Assembly (NCBI GenBank): GCA_947494925.1
Contig: CANLWS010000015.1
Span: 62,001 to 126,000, forward strand
DNA length: 64,000 nucleotides
DNA from: an uncultured Alteromonadaceae bacterium
GTDB taxonomy: Bacteria > Pseudomonadota > Gammaproteobacteria > Enterobacterales > Alteromonadaceae
Direction: 5' to 3'
Shown here: piece after piece, positions 35,936 to 44,608 of the stretch
How positions within the stretch are numbered: position 1 is the stretch's first letter
Layout of the letters: each line of letters begins with the position of its first letter
Program-made: the position numbers and the translations under genes
Notes under the pieces: generated by a model
What the model was told of the DNA's origin: nothing
Seen by the model: only the letters and a program-made list of their open reading frames with translations
The model's database searches: none

Positions 35936-36628
35936 ATGAAAATTGCCGCGAACTTTGATCAACCTGTGGTAGTACACAGCGAATCCCTCGAATGGCAACC
36001 TTCGCCAATGGCCGGAGTTCATCGGCGCCCGCTGGATAGAGTTGGCGATGAAGTAGCTCGCGCGACAACCATAGTGAGATATGCCCCTGGCAGCAAATTC
36101 TCCCCACATATTCATACAGGTGGCGAGGAGTTTATCGTGTTGGATGGCGTATTTCAGGACGAACACGGTGATTTTCCAACAGGCTCCTATATCCGTAACC
36201 CACCTCAATCAGGTCATACGCCAGGCTCTGAACAAGGTTGTATAATATTCGTGAAATTGTGGCAGTTTCAACCGGAAGACCGCACTCATGTCCGTCTGCA
36301 AATGAACAATATGGGCAAAGTCAGTAGTCCGAAGTTTCCTGACGTGGCTGTCACACCTCTGTATAAAGATCCGTTTGAGGAAGTAAGTTTATTACATTTT
36401 GAACCCAATGCTGTTATTGAGATGGACGTTCCAGGCGGAGCAGAATTATTGGTTCTGGACGGCCAACTTCAGGAGCAAGAGGAAACTTTACCCAGACACA
36501 GTTGGCTGCGAATGCCTAGAGGCTCTCACCTGCTAGCCACTGCTGGGAAGCAAGGCGCTAAAGTATGGATAAAAACAGGTCATTTACGAGATGTGGACAA
36601 TCAAATAGCCCGAGTTCAGGGAGCCTGA
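35936..36628 (+). CDS. Bicupin protein, ChrR-like cupin
   Basis: A 230-residue protein with two cupin halves. The first has the metal-binding pattern SPHIHTGGEEFIVLDG with HxH, E and a later H (QSGHTPGSE). The second (PNAVIEMDVPGGAELLVLDG) has lost most of its metal ligands. This resembles the C-terminal cupin of ChrR-type anti-sigma factors and single-domain cupin oxygenases, but no zinc-finger anti-sigma N-terminus or sigma factor gene is present. It is the second gene of the TetR-controlled operon. The reaction is unknown; detoxification of an aldehyde or peroxide is a guess. Confidence 0.82.
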   Translation: MKIAANFDQPVVVHSESLEWQPSPMAGVHRRPLDRVGDEVARATTIVRYAPGSKFSPHIHTGGEEFIVLDGVFQDEHGDFPTGSYIRNPPQSGHTPGSEQGCIIFVKLWQFQPEDRTHVRLQMNNMGKVSSPKFPDVAVTPLYKDPFEEVSLLHFEPNAVIEMDVPGGAELLVLDGQLQEQEETLPRHSWLRMPRGSHLLATAGKQGAKVWIKTGHLRDVDNQIARVQGA

Positions 36629-36688
36629 GCCTGAACCTGAAGCGATTGATTGTACGCTTACGCTTGCTCACAAAAGCAAGTTTCCGAC

Positions 36689-37813
36689 TTATGAGGGTAG
36701 GTCTGAAATTAAATCATGGATCCGTTTAAGAGAAGGCAGCTTATGGGCCTCCTGATAAAAAAGTCGGTTCAATCTACCTAGCAGATTGACTGGTCTTGAC
36801 GGATCATGAGCTTTGCGCCTGTCGCGACTATTGGTTTTCAAAAACTCCCAGGGCTTTAAATCCCATTCGCTGATTTGCTGATCGGAAATGTGTTGAGATT
36901 TAATCGTGCTGAGTATCCGTTCAGTTTTACTCTCACTAGTCGGAATTGCGACGTCCTCGAACCTCTCACTAACGGGCCCGCTAATTGCTTCGATAGTGTG
37001 GTTAATTGCCGACCAAATATCATCATGCTCAGGCTGCTCACCCTGCGGCGCATAGAAACCCATGACTTCCCATTCCAGTTCTGCATTGCTGACGGCAATT
37101 GAACTGCCAGCCAACGACGAATAAGACAAATCAGGGTGGGCACCGATATTGTAAACATCCACTGAGAGTCCAACATTGATTGCTATATCTCCCATTTTCT
37201 TTTTATTGATATAAAGTGCTTCAAACGCTCCTCGTTTGACCCCCATCCAGCCATGCACAACCGGGCTATGGGAAGCAAAACGTAAAATTTCGTCGGGTAA
37301 ATCTTCTCCATACTTATCAATAAACAATGGAGAAGGATCCATGTGGACGCATTCATCCGGTACCCAAACTTCGTACTCTTCCCTGTTGTCGCTTTTGCCG
37401 CGACTTTTGATGCCATAAGACAGGTTTAAAGGTCTACAAATCTTTCGATCTTCTCTTTCTCTATGAAAGTATTCTGATCGAAATCGTTTTATAAAAGGTG
37501 CATCTTCTCCCGCTATCGCTGCGGTGGGGTATCGGAACCCTATATCACTGTTGTTAACAATGTAGAAACCGGATATTTCCCTCTCGAGAATAGATTTTAT
37601 CCCGCGAAATACCTGATACTCTGGAACAACTAGACTACGCTCTGGTTCAATAGTAAGACGCCGACCATCCCCGAGAATGAACTTGGGTGTCTTATGATAG
37701 TTATAGTAATTCAGACCTAAGCTTTGCGCATAGGAATTACGCACCATTGCCAGTTCAGAGAATAACGTATCGTGATTTCGAATATGTTTAAACAATGGCC
37801 TGTGTTTTACCAT
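36689..37813 (-). CDS. Protein of unknown function divergent from a heme peroxidase
   Basis: A 374-residue protein from ATG 37813, preceded by GGGAG at good spacing; a GTG at 37825 is less likely. I do not recognise a family. The sequence is hydrophilic, with no signal peptide or membrane segment, and has aromatic-rich stretches such as LGLNYYNYHKTPKFILG and FRSEYFHRERED. It is divergent from the animal-type heme peroxidase gene with 169 bp between them, and they may share regulation: TATCGTCT occurs twice (37850-37857, 37866-37873). Confidence 0.6.
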   Translation of the reverse strand: MVKHRPLFKHIRNHDTLFSELAMVRNSYAQSLGLNYYNYHKTPKFILGDGRRLTIEPERSLVVPEYQVFRGIKSILEREISGFYIVNNSDIGFRYPTAAIAGEDAPFIKRFRSEYFHREREDRKICRPLNLSYGIKSRGKSDNREEYEVWVPDECVHMDPSPLFIDKYGEDLPDEILRFASHSPVVHGWMGVKRGAFEALYINKKKMGDIAINVGLSVDVYNIGAHPDLSYSSLAGSSIAVSNAELEWEVMGFYAPQGEQPEHDDIWSAINHTIEAISGPVSERFEDVAIPTSESKTERILSTIKSQHISDQQISEWDLKPWEFLKTNSRDRRKAHDPSRPVNLLGRLNRLFYQEAHKLPSLKRIHDLISDLPS

Positions 37814-37982
37814 CTTAGCTCCCACAGCTTGATGTCAATGCTCAGACAATATCGTCTGTGAGTACTATCGTCTAGTTCCTTCCTGATTAACCAAGGTGTT
37901 CAAAAATAAATACGATGGTATGTCAACCTGATTGGGTGATAAGCGTTTTAACTATTGAAGTAGTCTAAAAATAGGAAAATGT

Positions 37983-39707
37983 ATGCTTAAGATTGTGTTG
38001 TTAATTTCGCTTTTATTATCCTTACAAGCCTGGTCCCAGGATCGCAATCCCCCTCGCAACCAACCACCTCAGGAGGAAGATGAATCAGAACGAAGTCAAC
38101 GTCAACCTAATGGAGATTCTCCGGTTCGTGGAATAGAACGTGACAGAGATAGAGAACGTACAGTTGAAACGGAATTTGAAGAACGCACGATTAATGGACA
38201 AAATAATAATTTGGAACAGCTGGATATGGGTAGTGCGCATATCCAACTAACTCGAATTGCCGATGCAGAATACGCTGATAGTATTAGTAGCCTGGCCGGG
38301 TCTGACAGGCCATCACCCAGAATGATCAGCAATCACGTTTTTAGTCAGGCACAATCCAAGCCAAATTCACTGGGTGCTACTGATTTTCTCTGGCAGTGGG
38401 GACAGTTTCTGGACCATGATATTGATTTGACTGATGGCGTAACCCCCCGTGATGATATAGAGATTCCTATTCCGGCGGGTGATCTCTATTTTGATCCAGA
38501 CAGCACTGGTGTGAAAGTTCTGACCATCAACCGTTCACTATTTGATGAAAGCACAGGGTCCAGCCCAGAGAATCCGCGTCAGCAGATAAACGAAATTACG
38601 GCATGGATAGATGCTTCTAACGTATATGGTTCAGACTTGGAAAGGACAAATGCGCTGAGAACACTTGATGGAAGTGGAAAAATGAAAACAAGCGAAGGTA
38701 GTTTGTTGCCGTTTAATGAATTTGGATTGGCAAATGCCGGCGGTCCTGGTGATACATTATTTGTTGCCGGTGACGTCAGGGCTAATGAACAAATCGGCCT
38801 GACAGTCATGCACACATTGTTTGTCAGAGAGCATAATTTTCATGCTGAAAGAATCGCGGAGAATAATCCTGGCTTCAGTGGAGAAGAGATTTTTCAACGG
38901 GCACGTAGAATGGTTATAGCCCAAATGCAGGTGATCACCTTCCGAGAATTTCTACCACTTATTTTAGGCGATGATGCCTTGTCGGAATATAACGGCTACC
39001 AGAGCGACGTGAATGCCAATATAAGTAACGAATTTTCCACTGCAGCTTATCGATTCGGGCATACCCTGCTAAGCCCGCAAATATTGCGTTTGGATGCACA
39101 AGGACAGGAAATAGAATCTGGTCACTTGCCTCTACGAAACGCCTTTTTCAGACCTGACCGTTTAAGCACTGAAGGCGGCATTGAGCCCATACTGAGAGGC
39201 CTTGCCGGCCAAGTCTGTCAGAGTATAGACAGCTATGTTATCGATGATGTTCGTAACTTCCTTTTTGGTCAGCCAGGTACAGGTGGATTTGATTTGGCAG
39301 CGATCAATATTCTGCGTGGTCGCGATCATGGATTAGCCTCATACAACGACACGCGAAGAGCACTAGGTTTATCTGCTAAAACGTCTTTTGAACAAATCAG
39401 CTCAGATCCAGAAGTGCAGTCAAGGCTGGCAGCCGCATATGAAAGTACAGAAGATATCGACCTTTGGGTTGGTGGTCTGGCAGAAGATGCTCACCAAACT
39501 GCTATGGTCGGAGAGGTATTTTATTTTATTATCAAGAACCAGTTTGAAGCCTTAAGAGATGGCGATCGCTTTTGGTACAAAGAGGATCTTAATAGAAATG
39601 ATATCAGGCAGGTTGAACGAACTCGTTTGTCAGATATCATTCGCCGAAATACCACTATCGGCAGGGAAATAAATGACAATGTATTCCTGATTTCCGCCAA
39701 CAACTAA
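37983..39707 (+). CDS. Secreted animal-type heme peroxidase
   Basis: A 574-residue exported protein of the animal heme peroxidase superfamily (peroxidasin/cyclo-oxygenase-like). A signal peptide (MLKIVLLISLLLSLQAWS) and an Arg/Glu/Pro-rich linker precede the catalytic domain. Distal-side WGQFLDHDIDLTDG carries His145 and adjacent aspartates; INILRGRDHGLASYN and the proximal-histidine segment AYRFGHTLLSP (His near 360) follow. It uses hydrogen peroxide to oxidise halides or organic substrates and may be antimicrobial. Bacterial members are scattered, consistent with horizontal transfer, but I see no transfer marks here. Confidence 0.88.
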   Translation: MLKIVLLISLLLSLQAWSQDRNPPRNQPPQEEDESERSQRQPNGDSPVRGIERDRDRERTVETEFEERTINGQNNNLEQLDMGSAHIQLTRIADAEYADSISSLAGSDRPSPRMISNHVFSQAQSKPNSLGATDFLWQWGQFLDHDIDLTDGVTPRDDIEIPIPAGDLYFDPDSTGVKVLTINRSLFDESTGSSPENPRQQINEITAWIDASNVYGSDLERTNALRTLDGSGKMKTSEGSLLPFNEFGLANAGGPGDTLFVAGDVRANEQIGLTVMHTLFVREHNFHAERIAENNPGFSGEEIFQRARRMVIAQMQVITFREFLPLILGDDALSEYNGYQSDVNANISNEFSTAAYRFGHTLLSPQILRLDAQGQEIESGHLPLRNAFFRPDRLSTEGGIEPILRGLAGQVCQSIDSYVIDDVRNFLFGQPGTGGFDLAAINILRGRDHGLASYNDTRRALGLSAKTSFEQISSDPEVQSRLAAAYESTEDIDLWVGGLAEDAHQTAMVGEVFYFIIKNQFEALRDGDRFWYKEDLNRNDIRQVERTRLSDIIRRNTTIGREINDNVFLISANN

Positions 39708-39732
39708 GTATTTACGTATCATTAATACAGTT

Positions 39733-39757
39733 AGTGCACTTATGCTTAAAGTGCACT
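39733..39757 (+). terminator. Hairpin after the peroxidase gene
   Basis: Perfect 9-bp arms AGTGCACTT and AAGTGCACT with a 7-nt loop, 26 bp after the peroxidase stop. Only a weak T-run (ATTTCGTG) follows, so termination efficiency is doubtful. Confidence 0.4.
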
Positions 39758-39971
39758 GATTTCGTGTTCAGCACAATTCAAACCTAAATTTTTATCTGCC
39801 CCCTGTGAACCTGAAAAAAGTTATTGAAGTCAGGATATTACAGTTTTCCCATCAGCCAAACCTCTTCCAAATACAGCAAAATAACACTTAAATGTTTCGA
39901 AAAGTCACTAAAAGTGGTAATGTCCGCGCCCGCAGCAATACACACACCTGTAGTAATTCAAGGATGACGAA

Positions 39972-41885
39972 GTGAAAAAGTTCATTTATTTAAGTTTTAT
40001 TTTGTGCTTTGTGTCAATAGCACAGAGTTTCGCCAACACCGCCCCACTGCCATTGGAATCCTACGGCAGCTTGCCTAAAGTCAGTATGATGGTTATATCA
40101 CCAAGCGGTGAAAAAATTGCCTATCGGGCTGTTCAAGGTGACAAAGACATGGTGGTTGCGTATGACATCAAAAATAAAAAGCATATTGCAGCGGCCAATA
40201 TTTCTGAAATTCGTCCGAACCACTTCTATTTTGTTGATGAACAACACCTGATACTGGTGGCGGAGACCAACACTCGGATTGGTGGATTCAAGGGGCGCCA
40301 CAATGTCAGCACAGCCTATTCATACAATTTGGACACCAAGAAGATTGTTCCCTTGCTGGTTCCTGGCAAAGGAATATATAAGGGACAATCTGCAGTAGGC
40401 CGAATAGTGGGTATTTCTGAAGACGGCAGATACGCTTACATGCCAGCTTGGAAGACTCAAGGTAAGAAAGGCCTGATGCGCGCCAATCTGGATTCTAAGC
40501 GCTCTCCTAAAACTCATGTGCGCTCTCCAAGTGACGTGATTGACTATTTTCTGGATGGCGACGAAATTATTGCGAGGGAAAGGTTTAACAACAAGAAAAA
40601 CCTGCATAGCATTGAAGTGTTCCAAGATGACGAATGGATGCAGATTTTTAAACAGGAAACGCAGTACCGTACTCGCTCTTTTGTTGGGCTGACTGCTGAC
40701 TTGCAGAATTTGGTGATGTTAGCCGAAGGCCAAAATGGGCGATGGGGTTACTACACGATGGCATTGGCTGATGGAAAGATAGCAGGTCCTATCTATAATC
40801 CAGATGACAAAGATGTAGAGAGTGTTCTTACGGACATCAACAGAATCGTTTATGGGGTCCGCTACTCTGGCTTTCGTCCCCGGTATGACTTCTTTGACCA
40901 AACTATCAAAAACGAAGTGGACAAAGTGTTAGCTATGGTGCCAGACGATTCGTTCACGCTGGTCGACTATACACCTGACTGGAAAAGCATGATTTTCTTA
41001 CTCGAAGGATCATCGAGCTCAGGCGATTACTATTTGTACCGTGATGGCAAACTTAGCTTTCTGTCTTCTAAATATACCGATATTCCTTCAGAACAAGTGC
41101 TTCCAGTTATTTCTCTGGACTACAAAGCCCGTGACGGTTTGAAAATACCCACTTTACTGACCATACCTGCAGTAGAAAACATAGAAAATATGCCGGCCAT
41201 TTTGCTTCCCCATGGGGGCCCGGAATCCTATGACAAATTAAGTTTCAATTGGTTGGCGCAGTATTTTGCCAGTCGCGGCTATCTGGTGATCCAACCACAA
41301 TTCAGAGGTTCAACTGGCTTTGGTAGTGACTTCACCTTGAAGGGTCGTGGTGAATGGGGTAGAAAGATGCAGGATGACTTAAGTGATGCGGTAAGAACGC
41401 TGGTTAAGTCTGGTTACGTAGATAAAGACCGGGTCTGTATCGTTGGCGCAAGTTACGGTGGCTATGCTGCACTTGCGGGCGCAGCATTCACGCCGAATAT
41501 GTATCAGTGTGCCGTATCTATTAATGGTGTATCTGATGTGGAACGTATGCTGGAAGATGAAGAGCGGGATTATGGAGGCGATCATTGGGTAGTGGAGTAT
41601 TGGCAGGATCTCATTGCCAAGGGTGAAGTTGACGAAGATCACCTGGAAAATATTTCACCAATTAATCATGTGGAAAAAATCACCATCCCTGTCATGCTCA
41701 TCCACGGCACTCGTGACAAGATTGTTCCTCTGCATCAGTCAGACAATATGTATGACGAACTAGAAGAATTGGACAAGCCTGTGGAGTTTATTAAACTCGA
41801 AAAAGGCGACCACTACCTGAGTAAAGGTCATAATCGCCTAAAGGCTCTTGAAGCTGCTGCGGCCTTCATCAGCAAACATATATGA
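39972..41885 (+). CDS. S9 family prolyl oligopeptidase-type peptidase
   Basis: A 637-residue secreted serine peptidase starting at GTG 39972, with AGGA seven bases upstream. A signal peptide (FIYLSFILCFVSIAQSFA) leads to a beta-propeller region (~residues 30-370) and an alpha/beta hydrolase domain. The triad is visible: Ser in GASYGGYAAL (about 494), Asp in HGTRDKIVP (about 582) and His in KGDHYLS (about 614). The oxyanion-region motif LPHGGPES is present. It degrades short peptides in the periplasm or medium. Confidence 0.92.
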   Translation: MKKFIYLSFILCFVSIAQSFANTAPLPLESYGSLPKVSMMVISPSGEKIAYRAVQGDKDMVVAYDIKNKKHIAAANISEIRPNHFYFVDEQHLILVAETNTRIGGFKGRHNVSTAYSYNLDTKKIVPLLVPGKGIYKGQSAVGRIVGISEDGRYAYMPAWKTQGKKGLMRANLDSKRSPKTHVRSPSDVIDYFLDGDEIIARERFNNKKNLHSIEVFQDDEWMQIFKQETQYRTRSFVGLTADLQNLVMLAEGQNGRWGYYTMALADGKIAGPIYNPDDKDVESVLTDINRIVYGVRYSGFRPRYDFFDQTIKNEVDKVLAMVPDDSFTLVDYTPDWKSMIFLLEGSSSSGDYYLYRDGKLSFLSSKYTDIPSEQVLPVISLDYKARDGLKIPTLLTIPAVENIENMPAILLPHGGPESYDKLSFNWLAQYFASRGYLVIQPQFRGSTGFGSDFTLKGRGEWGRKMQDDLSDAVRTLVKSGYVDKDRVCIVGASYGGYAALAGAAFTPNMYQCAVSINGVSDVERMLEDEERDYGGDHWVVEYWQDLIAKGEVDEDHLENISPINHVEKITIPVMLIHGTRDKIVPLHQSDNMYDELEELDKPVEFIKLEKGDHYLSKGHNRLKALEAAAAFISKHI

Positions 41886-41910
41886 AGGTATCAAACACTT
41901 ATTAACAAAT

Positions 41911-41939
41911 TTGGGCCTGTCTAAGCATGATAGGCCCAA
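41911..41939. terminator. Bidirectional terminator hairpin between convergent genes
   Basis: An 11-bp stem (TTGGGCCTGTC / GATAGGCCCAA with one G-U pair) and a 7-nt loop lie between the converging S9 peptidase and cytochrome-rhodanese genes. T-tracts on either side are short. The position and stability suggest a shared terminator. Confidence 0.6.
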
Positions 41940-41944
41940 TGTAT

Positions 41945-43093
41945 TTAGTGGCCAGCAATATCAGGGTCATCAAATTGACCTTCAGCACGTGTAACTGGAT
42001 ATCCCATATTCATCCAACCAAAAATACCCTCGTATAACACGGCACTTTTCTCATACCCACGCGCTCTTAGTTTTCTGAATATATACTCTGTTGCTGCTCT
42101 TGGGCAAGAGCAGTAGCCCACCAGATAAACATCTTTGGGTAGATCTTTAATTTTGTCATCTAAATCAGTGTAATATGGAAAAGGGATAGCGCCTTCAATG
42201 TGCCCCCGTTGCCAGACAGAGGGAACACGGGTATCCAGTAAGATCATTTTTTTGTTGGCTTTTATCGCTTTGAACAAATCCTCTGACGAAACATAAATAT
42301 CGTCAGTTAATTCAAAATCAGGATCTTCGCTATCAGGATTCAGGACATATTTTTCGGGTCCTGGAATGGCGCTCAACATGGGCTTTTCCATTTCCCAACC
42401 GTTGGATCGACTGCGAATAAAAGCGGTCAGGTCATCAATATCCTGCACCGACAATTTATCTGCAAATGATTGCATTGGCGTACCATCACGCCCTTTTTCA
42501 ATGGCGTAGCGAATGAACTCATCTTTGTTATGGGTGAGTGCAGATTGATTTCCAAGGGCCGGAGCGTTAATCCCCTGTCCTTCTTTACCATGACAACTGG
42601 CACAGTTTTGCTGGTATATTTCTTCACCTTTTTGGACATCGCCCGGCACTGGATTTTCACTGAGTTTTACCCGCTCCGCACCGGATTGCCAGAACAGCCA
42701 ATAGGTCAAATCCCAGGTCTCGTCCAAGGTTAGCGGTCCACCAACATCTTCCAGGTAACCTGCCATTGCAGTTCCCTGCCGACCGTAAGACATAGGTCGC
42801 AATATCGAATGAGGAACACCTGACTCGAAGAGACTTTTTGAGCGTAATGAAGGCGCATGATCGTTTGCATAACCTTCGCGATTTGCGCCATGACACAAAC
42901 TACAGTATTTCTGATAATTTTTTTCGGCACGGGTTGCCTGATCTTCTGTCAGCTCCCTTGGAGGAGATTGCTTTTCGTAAACACGAGTGCCATTTGCCTG
43001 ACAAACAAAAACAAACAACGTTAACACTACGCCCAGGACCTTGCTAGCTATACTCATTCCATTACTCTTATTACGATCGAATACTCTTGTCAT
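41945..43093 (-). CDS. Diheme cytochrome c fused to a C-terminal rhodanese domain
   Basis: A 382-residue exported protein; ATG 43093 is the longest start, and ATG 43057 sits closer to the signal peptide (MSIASKVLGVVLTLFVFVCQANG). Two monoheme cytochrome c domains carry CSLCH (64-68) and CASCH (164-168). A rhodanese-type domain from ~270 (ILLDTRVPSVWQRGHIEGAIPFPY) ends in the active loop YCSCPRAATE, where Cys328 is in the rhodanese position and Cys330 is extra. The fusion suggests periplasmic sulfane-sulfur chemistry coupled to electron transfer. Partner unknown. It converges with the S9 peptidase. Confidence 0.88.
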   Translation of the reverse strand: MTRVFDRNKSNGMSIASKVLGVVLTLFVFVCQANGTRVYEKQSPPRELTEDQATRAEKNYQKYCSLCHGANREGYANDHAPSLRSKSLFESGVPHSILRPMSYGRQGTAMAGYLEDVGGPLTLDETWDLTYWLFWQSGAERVKLSENPVPGDVQKGEEIYQQNCASCHGKEGQGINAPALGNQSALTHNKDEFIRYAIEKGRDGTPMQSFADKLSVQDIDDLTAFIRSRSNGWEMEKPMLSAIPGPEKYVLNPDSEDPDFELTDDIYVSSEDLFKAIKANKKMILLDTRVPSVWQRGHIEGAIPFPYYTDLDDKIKDLPKDVYLVGYCSCPRAATEYIFRKLRARGYEKSAVLYEGIFGWMNMGYPVTRAEGQFDDPDIAGH

Positions 43094-43219
43094 TTAAGCT
43101 TTTTCTCGTCTGGAAAACAATTCGAATGTTGCCTTTACCAGATCAAAGGAGCAATACACGGGTTAATCTGCGATATGGATTGATGTTAGAAGTTTTGCAT
43201 AGTTTTAGAATGCTGAGGT

Positions 43220-44608
43220 TCAGGGGTTTGACGCCATTGGCAAAACCAATGTGGCTTTGGCACCACTAATACGCCCAGAAGATTCTGAGATATGGTTTTC
43301 CAGGGTCAAGTCACCACCATGGTTCAACGCAATTTGGCGACTCAATGTCAGACCAATACCACTCCCATGGTTTTTAGTGGTATAAAAAGGAACAAATATA
43401 TTGTCCTCGTTGTTGATCCCTTCTCCACGATCAATCACATCGATATACACCATATTTGACAGTGTAAACCAATCCAGAATTATCACAGAGGCATCTGGAT
43501 CTTTTGCCAAATTGGCCTCTTCCGCATTTTTAAACAGATTAACGAAGGCTTGCTGAAGCTGTTCACTATCAGCAAATAACATCAGATCGTCTGTTGGCAA
43601 TTCAATACGACTCTTTTCAAAAAGCTGACTAACCTTTTGAAAGAATTCTCTGGCCTCGAATAGTGTTTTTGTTGGCAACGGCAGGTGAGTCAATTGCCGA
43701 TAATCCTGAATAAAGTGGTTTAATGAATGGGCACGTTCACTGATAACGCCCAGACCTTCTCCTAGGGTGGCGTGAAGATAGGCGTGCTGTTCATTTGGGG
43801 CGAGGTGGTTTTGCACTTCTTGATTGAGTGTTTCACTGATTGAGGCGATTGGCGCCAGAGAATTATTAATTTCATGGCTGAGCACTCTAAGCAGCTTCTG
43901 CCAGGCTTGTCGCTCCTCTTCGCGAAGCAGGTTTTGAATATCTGTAATGAAAATCAGTACCTGTTCTTTTCCGGATGCAAAATAGTTATCAGTCCGCACA
44001 TACACTTTTCGCTTGGTCTGATTTATTTCAAATTCGGTTACCTTTCTAACTCCCGAGCCCAAGGCTTCTTCCACCACAGCATGCAAGCCCAGTGTTTTAG
44101 CCGGCCACCCTTCTAGCCCATCAAATCGTTGTCTGAACAACGCCTCCGCAGCTGGATTCATCAAAGAGATTGTTTTGTTGTGGTCTATTGCAACTATGGC
44201 AACATCTATTTGATCGGTTATTTTAGTCAGCAAAATCTGTTGCTCTCGCGTAATCAAACTCTGCTCAAACAATCGATCAGCTAGACCATTCAGCAAATCG
44301 TTAAAATCTGCTAAGGCGCCTTCAATATCACGATTATTGGCGCGCAAACTATAGTCGCTGGCAATCATGGCCTCTACCAGATTGGTGGAAGTCCTGAGCT
44401 GGAATATCACCTGCTGGCGCACGATGAAGGCAGTATAAAGCACACTAACGAACACGAAAAAAATCAGCAGAATCCGGAGATATATTGACAACTCACTAGT
44501 CAGTAAGAATGCCAGAGCAATGATGGTTGCGGGCAAGCTGCCCCACAAAACAATGCGTACCAATCTATCTTCGAAAGCTATTTTGGTCTTTTTGAAATAA
44601 TTAACCAT
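43220..44608 (-). CDS. NtrY-like membrane sensor histidine kinase
   Basis: A 462-residue kinase. Two adjacent N-terminal membrane segments (~22-62) leave little periplasmic sensing region. A HAMP-like stretch (~68-115) and a PAS domain (~125-225; IDHNKTISLMNPAAEALF) precede the catalytic core. H-box RVLSHEINNSLAPI carries the phospho-accepting His; NLFKNAEEA, DRGEGI and GSGIGLTLSRQ are the N, G1 and G2 boxes. Its ATG overlaps the stop of the response-regulator gene (TGATG), so the pair is translationally coupled. It probably senses an intramembrane or envelope signal relevant to the exporter upstream. Confidence 0.92.
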   Translation of the reverse strand: MVNYFKKTKIAFEDRLVRIVLWGSLPATIIALAFLLTSELSIYLRILLIFFVFVSVLYTAFIVRQQVIFQLRTSTNLVEAMIASDYSLRANNRDIEGALADFNDLLNGLADRLFEQSLITREQQILLTKITDQIDVAIVAIDHNKTISLMNPAAEALFRQRFDGLEGWPAKTLGLHAVVEEALGSGVRKVTEFEINQTKRKVYVRTDNYFASGKEQVLIFITDIQNLLREEERQAWQKLLRVLSHEINNSLAPIASISETLNQEVQNHLAPNEQHAYLHATLGEGLGVISERAHSLNHFIQDYRQLTHLPLPTKTLFEAREFFQKVSQLFEKSRIELPTDDLMLFADSEQLQQAFVNLFKNAEEANLAKDPDASVIILDWFTLSNMVYIDVIDRGEGINNEDNIFVPFYTTKNHGSGIGLTLSRQIALNHGGDLTLENHISESSGRISGAKATLVLPMASNP

